Source: Streptacidiphilus sp041262165
GTDB taxonomy: Bacteria > Actinomycetota > Actinomycetes > Streptomycetales > Streptomycetaceae
Assembly: GCF_041262165.1 (NCBI RefSeq)
Contig: NZ_JBGCBY010000006.1
Coordinates: 124,001-188,000 of the forward strand
Direction of reading: 5' to 3'
DNA length: 64,000 nucleotides
How positions within the stretch are numbered: the stretch's first letter is position 1; every line of letters starts with the position of its first letter. This document shows, piece by piece, positions 53,178 to 63,177 of the stretch. A program made the position numbers and the translations under genes. The notes under the pieces were generated by a model that was not told the DNA's origin, made no database searches, and saw nothing but the letters and a program-made list of their open reading frames with translations.

Positions 53178-53270
53178 GTGGGCATTTCTTTTGAGCTTCA
53201 GCTGTTCTCGCTGGACGTCCGCGCGCTGCACCCTGCCGCTGTCGACTCCGCCGCTGTCGAGGAGAGCTGA
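53178..53270 (+). CDS. 30-codon ORF between riboswitch and ribE
   Basis: GTG 53178 has an excellent Shine-Dalgarno (GAGGAGG, seven bases upstream) and encodes a 30-residue peptide beginning VGISFELQLFSLDVRALHPA. It stops two bases before the ribE ATG, and the ribE ribosome site (GAGGAGAG) lies inside its last codons, so ribE translation is probably coupled to it. No homolog is known to me. It may be a real small protein, a leader peptide or a coupling device under riboswitch control. Confidence 0.5.
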   Translation: MGISFELQLFSLDVRALHPAAVDSAAVEES

Positions 53271-53272
53271 GC

Positions 53273-53950
53273 ATGTTCACGGGAATCATCGAAGAGCTGG
53301 GCGAGGTCCTCGCCGTCGAGGATCTGGGGGACTCCTCGCGCATTCGCCTGCGCGGCCCGGTGACCACCGGCGACGCTCGCGAGGGGCAGTCCATCGCCGT
53401 CAACGGCGTCTGCCTGACCGTCCTTGACAGCAACGACCAACTCGCGGCCGCTCCGGGCGAGTTCAGCGCCGACGTGATGGCGGAGACGCTGCGCCGGTCG
53501 AGCCTCGGCGCGCTGCGGGTCGGCTCCCGGGTCAACCTGGAGCGGGCCATGGCGCTCGGCGCGAGACTCGGCGGCCACCTGGTGCAGGGACACGTCGACG
53601 GCACCGCCGTACTGCTCTCCCGCGAGCCCGGCGAGCCGGGCGCGGACGGCACGCCGCAGTGGGAGGTGCTGCACTTCAGCCTCCCCGCCGCGCTGTCCCG
53701 CTACCTGGTCGACAAGGGCTCCATCACGGTGGACGGCGTCAGCCTCACCGTGGTCCAGGCCGCTGCGGAGTCCTTCTCGGTGAGCCTGATCCCCGCGACG
53801 CTCGCCCACACCACGCTGGGCCTGAAGCGGGTCGGCGACACGGTCAACCTCGAGGTCGACGTGCTCGCGAAGTATGTCGAGCGGCTGCTCGGCGACCGCG
53901 CGGCGACCATCGAGGGCACTTTCGAGACCACCGTCGAAACCGGAGCCTGA
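53273..53950 (+). CDS. ribE: Riboflavin synthase alpha chain
   Basis: A 225-residue enzyme that dismutates two 6,7-dimethyl-8-ribityllumazines into riboflavin. The two lumazine-binding repeats are visible: MFTGIIEELGEV...NGVCLTV and GHLVQGHVDG...VDGVSLTVV. The catalytic N-terminal FTGII is intact. It starts two bases after the 30-codon ORF and is the first known gene under the FMN riboswitch, six bases before ribM. Confidence 0.96.
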   Translation: MFTGIIEELGEVLAVEDLGDSSRIRLRGPVTTGDAREGQSIAVNGVCLTVLDSNDQLAAAPGEFSADVMAETLRRSSLGALRVGSRVNLERAMALGARLGGHLVQGHVDGTAVLLSREPGEPGADGTPQWEVLHFSLPAALSRYLVDKGSITVDGVSLTVVQAAAESFSVSLIPATLAHTTLGLKRVGDTVNLEVDVLAKYVERLLGDRAATIEGTFETTVETGA

Positions 53951-53956
53951 GCCGCG

Positions 53957-54603
53957 ATGAGCTTCGTCAACGACCTCAACAGCCAGGCGTTCACCGTCCT
54001 GGGCGAGCACATCAAGTGGTCCGACATGCTCGGCAACCTGCTCGGCCTCGGCGCCCTCGCCCTCGGCTGGCGGCGCTCCGTGATCACCTGGCCGGTCCAG
54101 CTGCTCTCCGGCGTCGTCCTGGTCGCCGCCTACGCGTCGGCGCACCTCAGCGGCGGCATAGGCAAGCAGCTCATCGTCATCGCGGTGTCGGTCTGGGGCT
54201 GGCTGCGATGGCAGCGCGGACGCCGGGACTCGGGCGAGGTCGCCGTCCGCTTCGCCTCCTGGACCGAACGCGCCTGGCTGGCAGGCGGAACCGCCGTGGG
54301 CACGATCGGTGTCGCGCTTCTCTTCCAGGCCTACAACCTCTCCTGGGCCCCGTGGGCCGACGCCTACCTGTTCGTCGGCACCCTCGCGGCGATGGTCGCC
54401 CAGGGGCGGGGATGGGTCGAGTTCTGGTTCGCCTGGCTGGCCGTGGACGTCGTCGGCGTCCCGCTGGCCTTCAACAGCGGTCTGGCCTTCTCCGGCCTGA
54501 TCTACATCGTCTACTTCGTCCTGGTGATCGCCGGGATGCGGTCCTGGTGGCTGCGCACCCGCGCGCCGCAGCCGGGTACGCCCGTCCTGGAAGGGGCAGC
54601 AGC

Positions 54604-54607
<4 letters not shown>
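53957..54607 (+). CDS. ribM: PnuC-family riboflavin transporter RibM
   Basis: A 216-residue membrane protein with about six helices and the PnuC-fold elements VSVWGWLRWQRGR and YIVYFVLVIAGMRSW. PnuC homologs inside FMN-riboswitch operons of actinobacteria (RibM/PnuX) import riboflavin by facilitated diffusion, and also roseoflavin. The location between ribE and ribBA supports that over nicotinamide riboside transport. Its stop overlaps the ribBA start (ATGA). Confidence 0.87.
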
Positions 54608-55980
<1,373 letters not shown>

Positions 55981-56031
55981 TTTGTTGCTTTCCACCGGAC
56001 CATCAGAAGAACGATCGAGAGGACGACGCCC

Positions 56032-56517
56032 GTGAGTGGCGAGGGTGCACCCATCCTGACCGTGCAGGACTGCCGGGGGCTGCGGGTCGCGGTGATCGCG
56101 GCGCAGTGGCATGAGAAGGTCATGGACGGGCTGATCGACGGCAGCCTGCGGGCGCTGAAGGAGTACGGCGTCGAGGAGCCGACGGTGCTCCGGGTCCCCG
56201 GCAGCTTCGAGCTGCCCGTAGTCGCGAAGCGGCTGGCGGACCGGGGCTACGACGCCGTCGTCGCCCTCGGCGTCGTCATCAGAGGCGGCACGCCACACTT
56301 CGACTATGTGTGCGAGGCGGCGACGATGGGCCTCACCCAGGTGTCGGTGACCACCGGGGTCCCGGTCGGCTTCGGCCTGCTGACCTGCGACAACGACGAG
56401 CAGGCGCTCGACCGTGCGGGTCTGCCGGGCTCCAAGGAGGACAAGGGCCACGAGGCGACCACCGCCGCGCTGGCCACCGCCGCCCTGCTGCGCGGCGTCT
56501 CGGGTCCCCGGCGGTAG
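56032..56517 (+). CDS. ribH: 6,7-Dimethyl-8-ribityllumazine synthase
   Basis: A 161-residue subunit of the icosahedral lumazine synthase. Substrate-binding motifs are AAQWHEKVMDGLIDGS, VPGSFELPVVAKRL, ALGVVIRGGTPHFDYVC (with the catalytic His) and VPVGFGLLTCDNDEQAL. GTG 56032 lies 51 bases after ribBA. It completes the riboflavin operon except for ribD/ribG, which is not in this window. Confidence 0.96.
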   Translation: MSGEGAPILTVQDCRGLRVAVIAAQWHEKVMDGLIDGSLRALKEYGVEEPTVLRVPGSFELPVVAKRLADRGYDAVVALGVVIRGGTPHFDYVCEAATMGLTQVSVTTGVPVGFGLLTCDNDEQALDRAGLPGSKEDKGHEATTAALATAALLRGVSGPRR

Positions 56518-56600
56518 CGCGGACGCACGCGGATGTAACCGTCCGTTCCCTGGGACACCGACGCGTCGCGGGGAACGAACCGCGTAGGGTGGGGCACATC

Positions 56601-56870
56601 ATGGCGCAGAAGACATTCGAGGAGCTCTTCGTCGAGCTCCAGCAGAAGGCAGCATCGGGCGAGCAGGGCTCGCGTACCGCCGAGTTGGTCGGCCAGGGCG
56701 TGCACGCGATCGGCAAGAAGGTCGTCGAAGAGGCCGCCGAGGTCTGGATGGCGGCCGAGCACGAGTCGGACGAGCGGACCGCGGAGGAGATCTCCCAGCT
56801 GCTCTACCACCTGCAGGTGATGATGGTCGCGCGCGGCCTCACCCTGCAGGACGTGTACGCCCATCTGTAG
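56601..56870 (+). CDS. hisE: Phosphoribosyl-ATP pyrophosphatase
   Basis: An 89-residue all-alpha NTP pyrophosphohydrolase, second step of histidine synthesis. The metal-binding motif KKVVEEAAEVWMAAEHES (about 39-56) and EEISQLLYHLQVMMVARGL are typical. ATG 56601 is preceded by a -10-like TAGGGT (56585-56590) and no Shine-Dalgarno, so its transcript may have a very short leader. It is followed by a hairpin and then hisG, the usual streptomycete pair. Confidence 0.96.
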   Translation: MAQKTFEELFVELQQKAASGEQGSRTAELVGQGVHAIGKKVVEEAAEVWMAAEHESDERTAEEISQLLYHLQVMMVARGLTLQDVYAHL

Positions 56871-56892
56871 ACCCCGCCCTTGAGTTCGACGG

Positions 56893-56926
56893 GAGCGGGG
56901 CACCGAGCACATCCGGTGCCCCGCTC
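56893..56926 (+). terminator. 13-bp hairpin between hisE and hisG
   Basis: GAGCGGGGCACCG (56893-56905) pairs perfectly with CGGTGCCCCGCTC (56914-56926), followed by TTCGC. It may terminate or attenuate hisE before hisG. Confidence 0.7.
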
Positions 56927-56988
56927 TTCGCATGTCCGCACCCCAGCGTTCCCGTCCGTCCACCGTTCCGTCGAAAGGCACCAGACTC

Positions 56989-57837
56989 ATGTTGCGCATC
57001 GCCGTTCCCAACAAGGGGTCCCTCTCCGAGCCGGCGTCCGCGATGCTCCATGAGGCGGGCTACCGCCAGCGCAAGGACTCCAAGGAGCTCGTTCTCGTCG
57101 ACCCCGAGAACAACGTCGAGTTCTTCTTCCTGCGCCCCCGCGACATCGCGATCTACGTCGGCTCCGGCCGGCTCGACATCGGGATCACCGGCCGCGACCT
57201 GCTGCTGGACTCCGGCGCCGACGCCGAGGAGGTGCTCGCGCTCGGCTTCGCCGGCTCCACCTTCCGCTTCGCCGCCCCCGCCGGGACCGCGAACAGCGTC
57301 AAGGACCTGGAAGGGCGCCGCATCGCGACCTCCTACACCGGTCTGGTGGAGGCGCACCTCGCCGAGCACGGCGTCACCGCGGCGGCCGTCACCAAGCTCG
57401 ACGGGGCGGTGGAGACCGCCGTTCAGCTCGGCGTCGCCGACGTCATCGCGGACGTGGTGGAGACCGGCACCAGCCTCCGCAACGCCGGGATGGAGGTCTT
57501 CGGCGAGCCGATCCTGGTCTCCGACGCCGTCGTGATCCGGCCGACCGGAGCCCCGGAGGACAACGGGGCCGACCAGTTCCTGCGCCGCCTGCAGGGTGTC
57601 CTGGTGGCCCGCCGGTACGTGATGATGGACTACGACATCCGTGCCGAGCGCGTCGCGGAGGCGGTCGCGCTCACCCCCGGCCTGGAGTCGCCCACGGTCT
57701 CGCCGTTGCACAGCGAGGGCTGGGTCGCCGTGCGGGCGATGGTGCTCCGCAAGGAGGCACAGCGGATCATGGACGACCTGTGGGCCATCGGCGCCCGCGC
57801 CATCCTGGTGACCAACATCCACGCCTGCCGCCTCTAG
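56989..57837 (+). CDS. hisG: ATP phosphoribosyltransferase (long form)
   Basis: First enzyme of histidine synthesis. The 282-residue long form carries its own C-terminal regulatory domain (about 205-282, ending AIGARAILVTNIHACRL) for histidine feedback and needs no HisZ. The catalytic part starts LRIAVPNKGSLSEPA and has DIGITGRDLLLDSGA and the PRPP-binding region ADVIADVVETGTSLRNAG. ATG 56989 matches the family start; the longer in-frame reading from 56932 does not. Confidence 0.97.
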   Translation: MLRIAVPNKGSLSEPASAMLHEAGYRQRKDSKELVLVDPENNVEFFFLRPRDIAIYVGSGRLDIGITGRDLLLDSGADAEEVLALGFAGSTFRFAAPAGTANSVKDLEGRRIATSYTGLVEAHLAEHGVTAAAVTKLDGAVETAVQLGVADVIADVVETGTSLRNAGMEVFGEPILVSDAVVIRPTGAPEDNGADQFLRRLQGVLVARRYVMMDYDIRAERVAEAVALTPGLESPTVSPLHSEGWVAVRAMVLRKEAQRIMDDLWAIGARAILVTNIHACRL

Positions 57838-57855
57838 TCCCACGGAGGCCCTCGC

Positions 57856-58323
57856 ATGACCGTCCAACCCAGCCGCGCCACCGCCGCGCTGCCGAGCCTG
57901 CCCAGGACCTGGCGGCCGGTGCTGACCCGCGTGGTGCTGCTGGGGCTGGCCGTGGTCAGCATCGGCTTCTTCAGCGCGATCGCCGCGCTGGGGCCGAGCA
58001 ACTGGCAGCGCCACGACCGGATCGGCATCGCCGTCAGTGGGCTGCTGTTCGCACTGGTCCTGAGCGTGCTCGCGCGCCCTGCCGCGAAGGCCGACCGGCA
58101 GGGGCTGACCGTGGTCAACTTCGTCCGCAGCCGCCGGCTGGAGTGGGCCGAGATCCTCGGCGTCAACCTGCGCCGAGGCGACCCGTGGGTGCTGCTCGAC
58201 CTGGCCGACGGCGGCACCCTGGCGGTGGTCGCCATCCAGCCGGGAGCGGGGCTGCGGCAGGCCGTCCGCGCCGCCCGTGAGCTGCGCGCCTGCGTGGACG
58301 CGTACGGGACCGCGCGCCGCTGA
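57856..58323 (+). CDS. PH-like domain membrane protein
   Basis: A 155-residue protein with two transmembrane helices (about 23-47, VLTRVVLLGLAVVSIGFFSAIAAL, and 57-75) and a C-terminal PH-like domain (about 78-145, DRQGLTVVNFVRSRRLEWAEILGVNLRRGDPWVLLDLADG) of the bacterial low-molecular-weight PH (DUF2581-like) type. It follows hisG by 18 bases, as in other streptomycetes. Function unknown. Confidence 0.82.
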   Translation: MTVQPSRATAALPSLPRTWRPVLTRVVLLGLAVVSIGFFSAIAALGPSNWQRHDRIGIAVSGLLFALVLSVLARPAAKADRQGLTVVNFVRSRRLEWAEILGVNLRRGDPWVLLDLADGGTLAVVAIQPGAGLRQAVRAARELRACVDAYGTARR

Positions 58324-58459
58324 GCTCTGCCGGGCGTCGCGTGCCGAATAGGTGCGCATGATCCGATCAGGCATTCTTGGGGGACGCCGTACCCGAGCCT
58401 GGAGACGATTCCGCCCCGATGGAACCCCCTAGTACGACCCCCTGCAGCGGCGGTGCACT

Positions 58460-59797
58460 GTGAGCACCGCCTGGCTGCTGCTGGGGGTGGCCCTGCTGCT
58501 GATCCTCGCGAACGGGCTGTTCGTGGCCGCCGAGTTCGCTCTGGTCACCGTGGACCGCGGCGCGGTGACCCGTGCTGCCGAGGGCGGGGACCGGCGGGCA
58601 CAGCGGGTGCTCGCCGCGCTGCGCAGGCTCTCCTTCGAACTGTCGGGGGCTCAACTCGGCATCACCGTCACCTCGCTCATGGTCGGCGCGCTGGCCAATC
58701 CGGCCCTGGCGACGTTGCTCGCCCCGCCGCTGACCGCCGTGGGCGTGCCCGCCGGAGCCGTGCGCGGCGTCGCCGCCGTGGTCGGGATGCTGGGCGCCAC
58801 CGTCGTGCAGATGGTCATCGGTGAACTGGTGCCCAAGAACTGGGCGATCTCCCGCCCGCTCCAGGTCGCCCGGGCCGTCGTCGGACCGCAGCGGATCTTC
58901 TCCACCGTCTGCCACCCCGCCATCGTGGTGCTCAACGGCTCGGCGAACCGCCTGGTCCGGGCGCTGGGAATGGAACCCGCAGAGGAGCTGGCCTCCGCCC
59001 GCAGTGCCGAGGAGCTCGTCGCCCTGGCCCGGCACTCCGCCAGCGAGGGCGCGCTGGAGGCGGACACCGCCGACCTGTTCGTCCGGACCCTGGGTCTGGG
59101 GGATCTCACGGCGGAGAGTGTGATGACGCCCCGCGTGGACGTCTCCGCGCTGCAGGACCTGGCGACCGCGGCGGACGTGCTCAACCTCACCCGCGCCACC
59201 GGACTGTCCCGGTTCCCGGTCTACCACCAGAGCATCGACGAGGTCACCGGCGTCGTCACCCTCAAGGACGCCCTCGGCGTTCCCGCCGACCAGCGCTCGA
59301 GCGTACCGGTCACCAACCTGATGTCAGCCCCGCTGCTCGTCCCCGAGACCCTCCCTGCCGAACGCCTGCTGGAACTCCTGCGCCGGCAGCAGCCGATGGC
59401 CGTGGTCGTCGACGAGTACGGCGGAACGGCCGGGGTCGCCACCCTGGAGGACATCGTCGAGGAGATGGTCGGCGAGGTCATGGACGAGCACGACGCCGAC
59501 GAGCACCCCGAGTTGAGCCCCGTGCCGCCGGTCGACGGGCACCCCGCCTGGCAGGTCGACGGACGCTGCCGGATCGACCAGCTGGAGGCCATCGGCCTGT
59601 ACGCGCCCGAGGGCCCGTACGAGACGGTCGCCGGGCTGGTCGCGGACCTGCTCGGCAGGCTCCCGGCGGAGGGCGACAGCTGCGCCGTGCCCGGGTGGCG
59701 GCTGATCGTGGTGGCCGTGGAGCGGCGGCGCACCGAGGCCGTGCTGCTGGTGCGGGACGGCGGCACCGGTGACGGCGCCGAGGGGGCGGAGCGTTGA
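58460..59797 (+). CDS. CNNM/CorC-type transporter-associated protein (hemolysin C family), full length
   Basis: A 445-residue membrane protein. A DUF21/CNNM transmembrane domain (about 1-195) carries the glycine-rich SGAQLGITVTSLMVGALANPAL and VIGELVPKNWAIS. A CBS pair follows (about 215-335, ending VVDEYGGTAGVATLEDIVEEMVGEV), and then the CorC_HlyC C-terminal domain (about 350-430). Relatives are linked to magnesium efflux. GTG 58460. Its stop overlaps a shorter paralog (TTGA), suggesting they form a pair. Confidence 0.92.
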   Translation: MSTAWLLLGVALLLILANGLFVAAEFALVTVDRGAVTRAAEGGDRRAQRVLAALRRLSFELSGAQLGITVTSLMVGALANPALATLLAPPLTAVGVPAGAVRGVAAVVGMLGATVVQMVIGELVPKNWAISRPLQVARAVVGPQRIFSTVCHPAIVVLNGSANRLVRALGMEPAEELASARSAEELVALARHSASEGALEADTADLFVRTLGLGDLTAESVMTPRVDVSALQDLATAADVLNLTRATGLSRFPVYHQSIDEVTGVVTLKDALGVPADQRSSVPVTNLMSAPLLVPETLPAERLLELLRRQQPMAVVVDEYGGTAGVATLEDIVEEMVGEVMDEHDADEHPELSPVPPVDGHPAWQVDGRCRIDQLEAIGLYAPEGPYETVAGLVADLLGRLPAEGDSCAVPGWRLIVVAVERRRTEAVLLVRDGGTGDGAEGAER

Positions 59798-60849
59798 GCG
59801 CCGTCCAGATCGGCTTCTCGATCCTGCTGCTGTTCGGCAACGCCTTCTTCGTCGGCGCCGAGTTCGCGCTCGTCTCCGTGCGCCGCAGCCAGATCCAGCC
59901 GCTCGCGGAGGCGGGCGACCGCCGGGCGCGCACCGTGCTCTACGCGCTGGAGCACGTCTCGGCGATGATGGCGGCGGCGCAGCTCGGCATCACCGTGTGC
60001 TCGTTGCTGCTCGGCGCGCTCGCCGAACCCGCGATCGCCCACCTGCTGGAGAGCCCGTTCCACGCCGTCGGCGTCCCGGCCGGGTGGATGCGTCCGCTGT
60101 CCTACGTGGTCGCGCTGACCATCGTGGTCTACCTGCACATGGTCATCGGCGAGATGGTGCCCAAGAACATCGCGCTGGCCGGCCCGGAGCGGGCGGTGCT
60201 GTGGCTCGGCCCGGCGCTGGCGGCTGTCGCCCGACCGCTGCGGCCGGTGATCCACTTCCTGAACGCGCTGGCCAACCTGGTGCTGAGGCTGCTCGGGGTG
60301 GAGACCAGGGACGAGGTCGAGTCGGCCTACACCAGCGAGCAGCTGGCGCATCTGCTGCACGACTCGCGTGACGCGGGCCTGTTGGGCCGGGTGGCGCAGG
60401 AGCGGCTCGAGGACGCTTTGGAGCTGGGCCGGCGGCCGGTCCGCGAGGTGCTGATGGCGGGGGACGAGGTGGTCACCGTGGACACCGAGGTGACGGCGCT
60501 TCGGATGGAGCAGCTGGCGGTGCGGACCGGCTTCTCCCGCTTCCCTGTGCTCGGCGGAGACGGCACGTTCCTGGGCTATCTGCACGTCAAGGACGTGCTG
60601 GAGCTGGAGGACCGGGAGGCGCCGGTGCCCCGGCGGCTCTGGCGGCCGATCCTCACGCTGCCGGACCGGATGCCCCTGGACGACGCGCTCGGCGCGATGC
60701 GCCGGGCCACCTCCCACCTCGCTGCGGTGGTGGACCCGGACGGGCTGCCGCTGGGGCTGGTCACCATGGAGGACGTGCTCGAGGAACTGGTCGGCGAGGT
60801 CCACGATCCCGACCACCGCCGGGACCACCGCTCGCTCCCCGGGTCGTAA
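59794..60849 (+). CDS. CNNM/CBS paralog lacking the CorC_HlyC domain
   Basis: A 351-residue paralog of the preceding gene, starting at TTG overlapping its stop. The CNNM domain (about 1-200) has AAAQLGITVCSLLLGALAEPAI and VIGEMVPKNIAL, and the CBS pair ends LVTMEDVLEELVGEVHDPDHRRDH. It stops about 10 residues later, so the CorC_HlyC domain present in its neighbour is missing. Tandem long-short pairs of this family are common in actinobacteria; a heterodimer is plausible but unproven. Confidence 0.9.
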   Translation: MSAVQIGFSILLLFGNAFFVGAEFALVSVRRSQIQPLAEAGDRRARTVLYALEHVSAMMAAAQLGITVCSLLLGALAEPAIAHLLESPFHAVGVPAGWMRPLSYVVALTIVVYLHMVIGEMVPKNIALAGPERAVLWLGPALAAVARPLRPVIHFLNALANLVLRLLGVETRDEVESAYTSEQLAHLLHDSRDAGLLGRVAQERLEDALELGRRPVREVLMAGDEVVTVDTEVTALRMEQLAVRTGFSRFPVLGGDGTFLGYLHVKDVLELEDREAPVPRRLWRPILTLPDRMPLDDALGAMRRATSHLAAVVDPDGLPLGLVTMEDVLEELVGEVHDPDHRRDHRSLPGS

Positions 60850-60869
60850 GAGCTCAACAGCTGCTCAAA

Positions 60870-60917
60870 TGCCGTACGCAGCCGGCGACGGCTGCGGGAG
60901 CATCTCTTCGTACGGCA
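60870..60917. promoter_or_regulatory. Nested inverted repeats upstream of the ABC exporter
   Basis: TGCCGTACG (60870-60878) and CGTACGGCA (60909-60917) form outer arms. Inside, GCAGCCG (60878-60884) pairs with CGGCTGC (60889-60895) around GCGA. It could be a terminator for the CNNM pair or an operator for the exporter; the gap between the genes is only 105 bases. Confidence 0.5.
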
Positions 60918-60954
60918 GTACGACAAGAGCACACCACGGGGTGAGGAGAAGCGC

Positions 60955-61929
60955 GTGAGCGACCGAAGGCTGGAGGTCGACGGCGTCACCAAGCGGTACG
61001 GCGAGACGATCGCCCTGCAGGAGATGACGTTCGACGTACGGGCGGGGGAGATCTTCGGGTTCGTCGGCAGCAACGGCGCCGGCAAGACCACGACCATGCG
61101 CATAGCGCTGGGCGTGCTCGCCGCCGACGCGGGGGAGGTGCGCTGGGACGGTTCCCCGGTGACGCTGGAGACCCGCAGCCGGATCGGCTACATGCCCGAG
61201 GAGCGCGGGTTGTACCCGCGGATGAAGGTCGGCGAGCAGTTGGAGTACCTCGCTCGGCTGCACGGGCTCAGCCGCGCCGACGCGGTCCGCGCCACCAGGG
61301 AGTGGACCGGGCGGCTCGGGGTGGACGGCCGGATGGGCGACGAGGTGCAGAAGCTCAGCCTCGGCAACCAGCAGCGGGTGCAGCTCGCCGCGGCACTGGT
61401 GCACCACCCGGAGATCCTGGTCCTGGACGAGCCGTTCTCGGGCCTCGACCCGGTGGCCGTGGACGTGATGAGCGAGGTGCTCAAGGAGAAGTGCGCCGAC
61501 GGCGTACCGGTCATCTTCTCCAGCCACCAGCTGGAGCTGGTCGAGCGGCTGTGCGACCGGGTGGGCATCATCCGGGCCGGCAGCATGGTCGCCTGCGGAT
61601 CCGTGGCCGAGCTGCGCGGCAGCGGCACCGAGGAACTCGTCGTCGAGGCCCCGCAGGCTCCGCTCGGCTGGGCGGACGGGCTGCGCGGTGTGACGGTCAG
61701 GGAGTTCGAGGCCGGCCGAACGGTGCTGGCGCTGGGCGACGCGGCCGGCGACGCCGACGACCAGGCGGTCCTCCGGGCAGCGCTGGCGACAGGCCCGGTC
61801 CGGGAGTTCGCCCGACGGCTCCCCTCACTGACGGAGCTGTTCCGGCACGTGGTCAGCGCGGAGTCGGCGGGCGCGGAGTCGGCCGGCGCGGAGGCGGCGG
61901 ACCTGACCGACGTGGAGGCGGCGGCATGA
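60955..61929 (+). CDS. ABC-2 exporter ATP-binding protein (NatA-like)
   Basis: A 324-residue ATPase. Walker A GSNGAGKTT is near residues 37-45, the signature is LSLGNQQRVQLA (LSGGQ variant), Walker B is EILVLDEPFSGLDP, and the switch His is in FSSHQ. A C-terminal DUF4162-like domain (about 225-300) ends in a degenerate 15-bp tandem repeat (SAESAGAESAGAEAA, near 61858-61902). The GTG 60955 start follows GAGGAG. Its partner permease overlaps by four bases. NatA-like exporters move sodium or drugs; substrate unknown. Confidence 0.92.
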   Translation: MSDRRLEVDGVTKRYGETIALQEMTFDVRAGEIFGFVGSNGAGKTTTMRIALGVLAADAGEVRWDGSPVTLETRSRIGYMPEERGLYPRMKVGEQLEYLARLHGLSRADAVRATREWTGRLGVDGRMGDEVQKLSLGNQQRVQLAAALVHHPEILVLDEPFSGLDPVAVDVMSEVLKEKCADGVPVIFSSHQLELVERLCDRVGIIRAGSMVACGSVAELRGSGTEELVVEAPQAPLGWADGLRGVTVREFEAGRTVLALGDAAGDADDQAVLRAALATGPVREFARRLPSLTELFRHVVSAESAGAESAGAEAADLTDVEAAA

Positions 61930-63143
61930 GCGAGAAGGCACAGCGGCTGCGGATCGGCTCGCGCGAGGCGGTCGTCCTGGTCGCGGCCCGCGAACTGAAG
62001 GTCCGGATCCGCAGCAAGGCGTTCCTGATCCTGCTCGCCATCACCGCCGTCGCGGCCGTGGCCATGCCGCTGATCTTCCACTTCACCAACCTCTCCGCGG
62101 GGCCGACGAAGATTACGGTCGTGCAGCAGGACACCACCCTGGCGCCCACGCTGGAGGCCACCGCCGCGCAGCTCGGCCAGAAGGTCAGCGTGAGCACGGT
62201 CGCCGACCACGCGGCCGGAGTGGCCGAGGTCCAGTCGGGCCGCAGCGCGGTGCTCGCCGAGGCCGGCCCGCAGGGCGGCATCCAGGCCACGGTGAAGAAG
62301 AGCCTCAGCGACCCGCTGAAGCAGCTGTTCCAGGTGGTGGACCAGCAACGGGCGCTGAGCGGGCAGATCACCAGGCTCGGCGGCGACCCGGCGCAGGTGC
62401 TCCGGGCCGTCGGCAGCGCACAGGTCGAGGTGACGGCGCTTCAGGCGAGCGACCCGCAGAACGGCCAGCGGATTGCCATCGCCATCGTCGCGGCCCTGTT
62501 GCTCTACATGACCCTGATGTTCGTCGGCCAGTCCGTGGCCCAGGGCGTGGTGGAGGAGAAGTCCAGCCGGGTGGTCGAACTCCTGCTCGCCACGCTCAGG
62601 CCCTGGCAGCTGCTCGCGGGGAAGGTCCTCGGCGTCGGCATCCTCGGACTGCTGCAACTGGTCGTGCCCGCCGTGCTCGGCGTCGGCGTCGGCCTGGCCA
62701 CCGGGGCGATCAGCCTCTCTCTGGGCAGCTCGGTCGGCACGGTCGCCTGGGCGCTCGCCTGGTACGCCGTCGGCTTCTCGCTGTACGCGCTGGTGTTCGC
62801 CGCGCTGGGGGCCACGGTGTCCCGACAGGAGGACGTCGGCGGGCTCACCTTCCCGGCGACCGCGCCGCTGATCCTGGCCTGGGTGGTGGGTATCTCGGTG
62901 GTGCCGACCAATCCGGACAGCACGCTGGTGACCTGGCTGTCCATGGTGCCGCCCTGCGCGCCGGTACTGATGCCGATGCGCATCGCGATGGGCGTCGCAC
63001 CGCTGTGGCAGGTGCTGCTGTCGCTGTCGCTGGCGGCCGGCTTCTGCGTGGTCCTGCTGCGCTTCGCCGGGCGGATCTACCGGAACTCGGTGCTGCGCAG
63101 CGGCGCGCGGGTACCGCTGCGGGAGGCGCTGAAGGCCGCCTGA
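61926..63143 (+). CDS. ABC-2 exporter permease (NatB-like)
   Basis: A 405-residue permease. One N-terminal helix (about 33-53, FLILLAITAVAAVAMPLIFHF) is followed by an extracytoplasmic domain of about 125 residues and then five to six helices. The EEKSSRVVELLLATLRPWQLLAGKVLGVG coupling-helix region typical of NatB/YhaP permeases is near 203-231. It starts at ATG overlapping the ATPase stop (ATGA), so the two make one exporter. Confidence 0.92.
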   Translation: MSEKAQRLRIGSREAVVLVAARELKVRIRSKAFLILLAITAVAAVAMPLIFHFTNLSAGPTKITVVQQDTTLAPTLEATAAQLGQKVSVSTVADHAAGVAEVQSGRSAVLAEAGPQGGIQATVKKSLSDPLKQLFQVVDQQRALSGQITRLGGDPAQVLRAVGSAQVEVTALQASDPQNGQRIAIAIVAALLLYMTLMFVGQSVAQGVVEEKSSRVVELLLATLRPWQLLAGKVLGVGILGLLQLVVPAVLGVGVGLATGAISLSLGSSVGTVAWALAWYAVGFSLYALVFAALGATVSRQEDVGGLTFPATAPLILAWVVGISVVPTNPDSTLVTWLSMVPPCAPVLMPMRIAMGVAPLWQVLLSLSLAAGFCVVLLRFAGRIYRNSVLRSGARVPLREALKAA

Positions 63144-63177
63144 CGCCCGGTCGGGCACCGACGGGCGGAGCCGCGGG

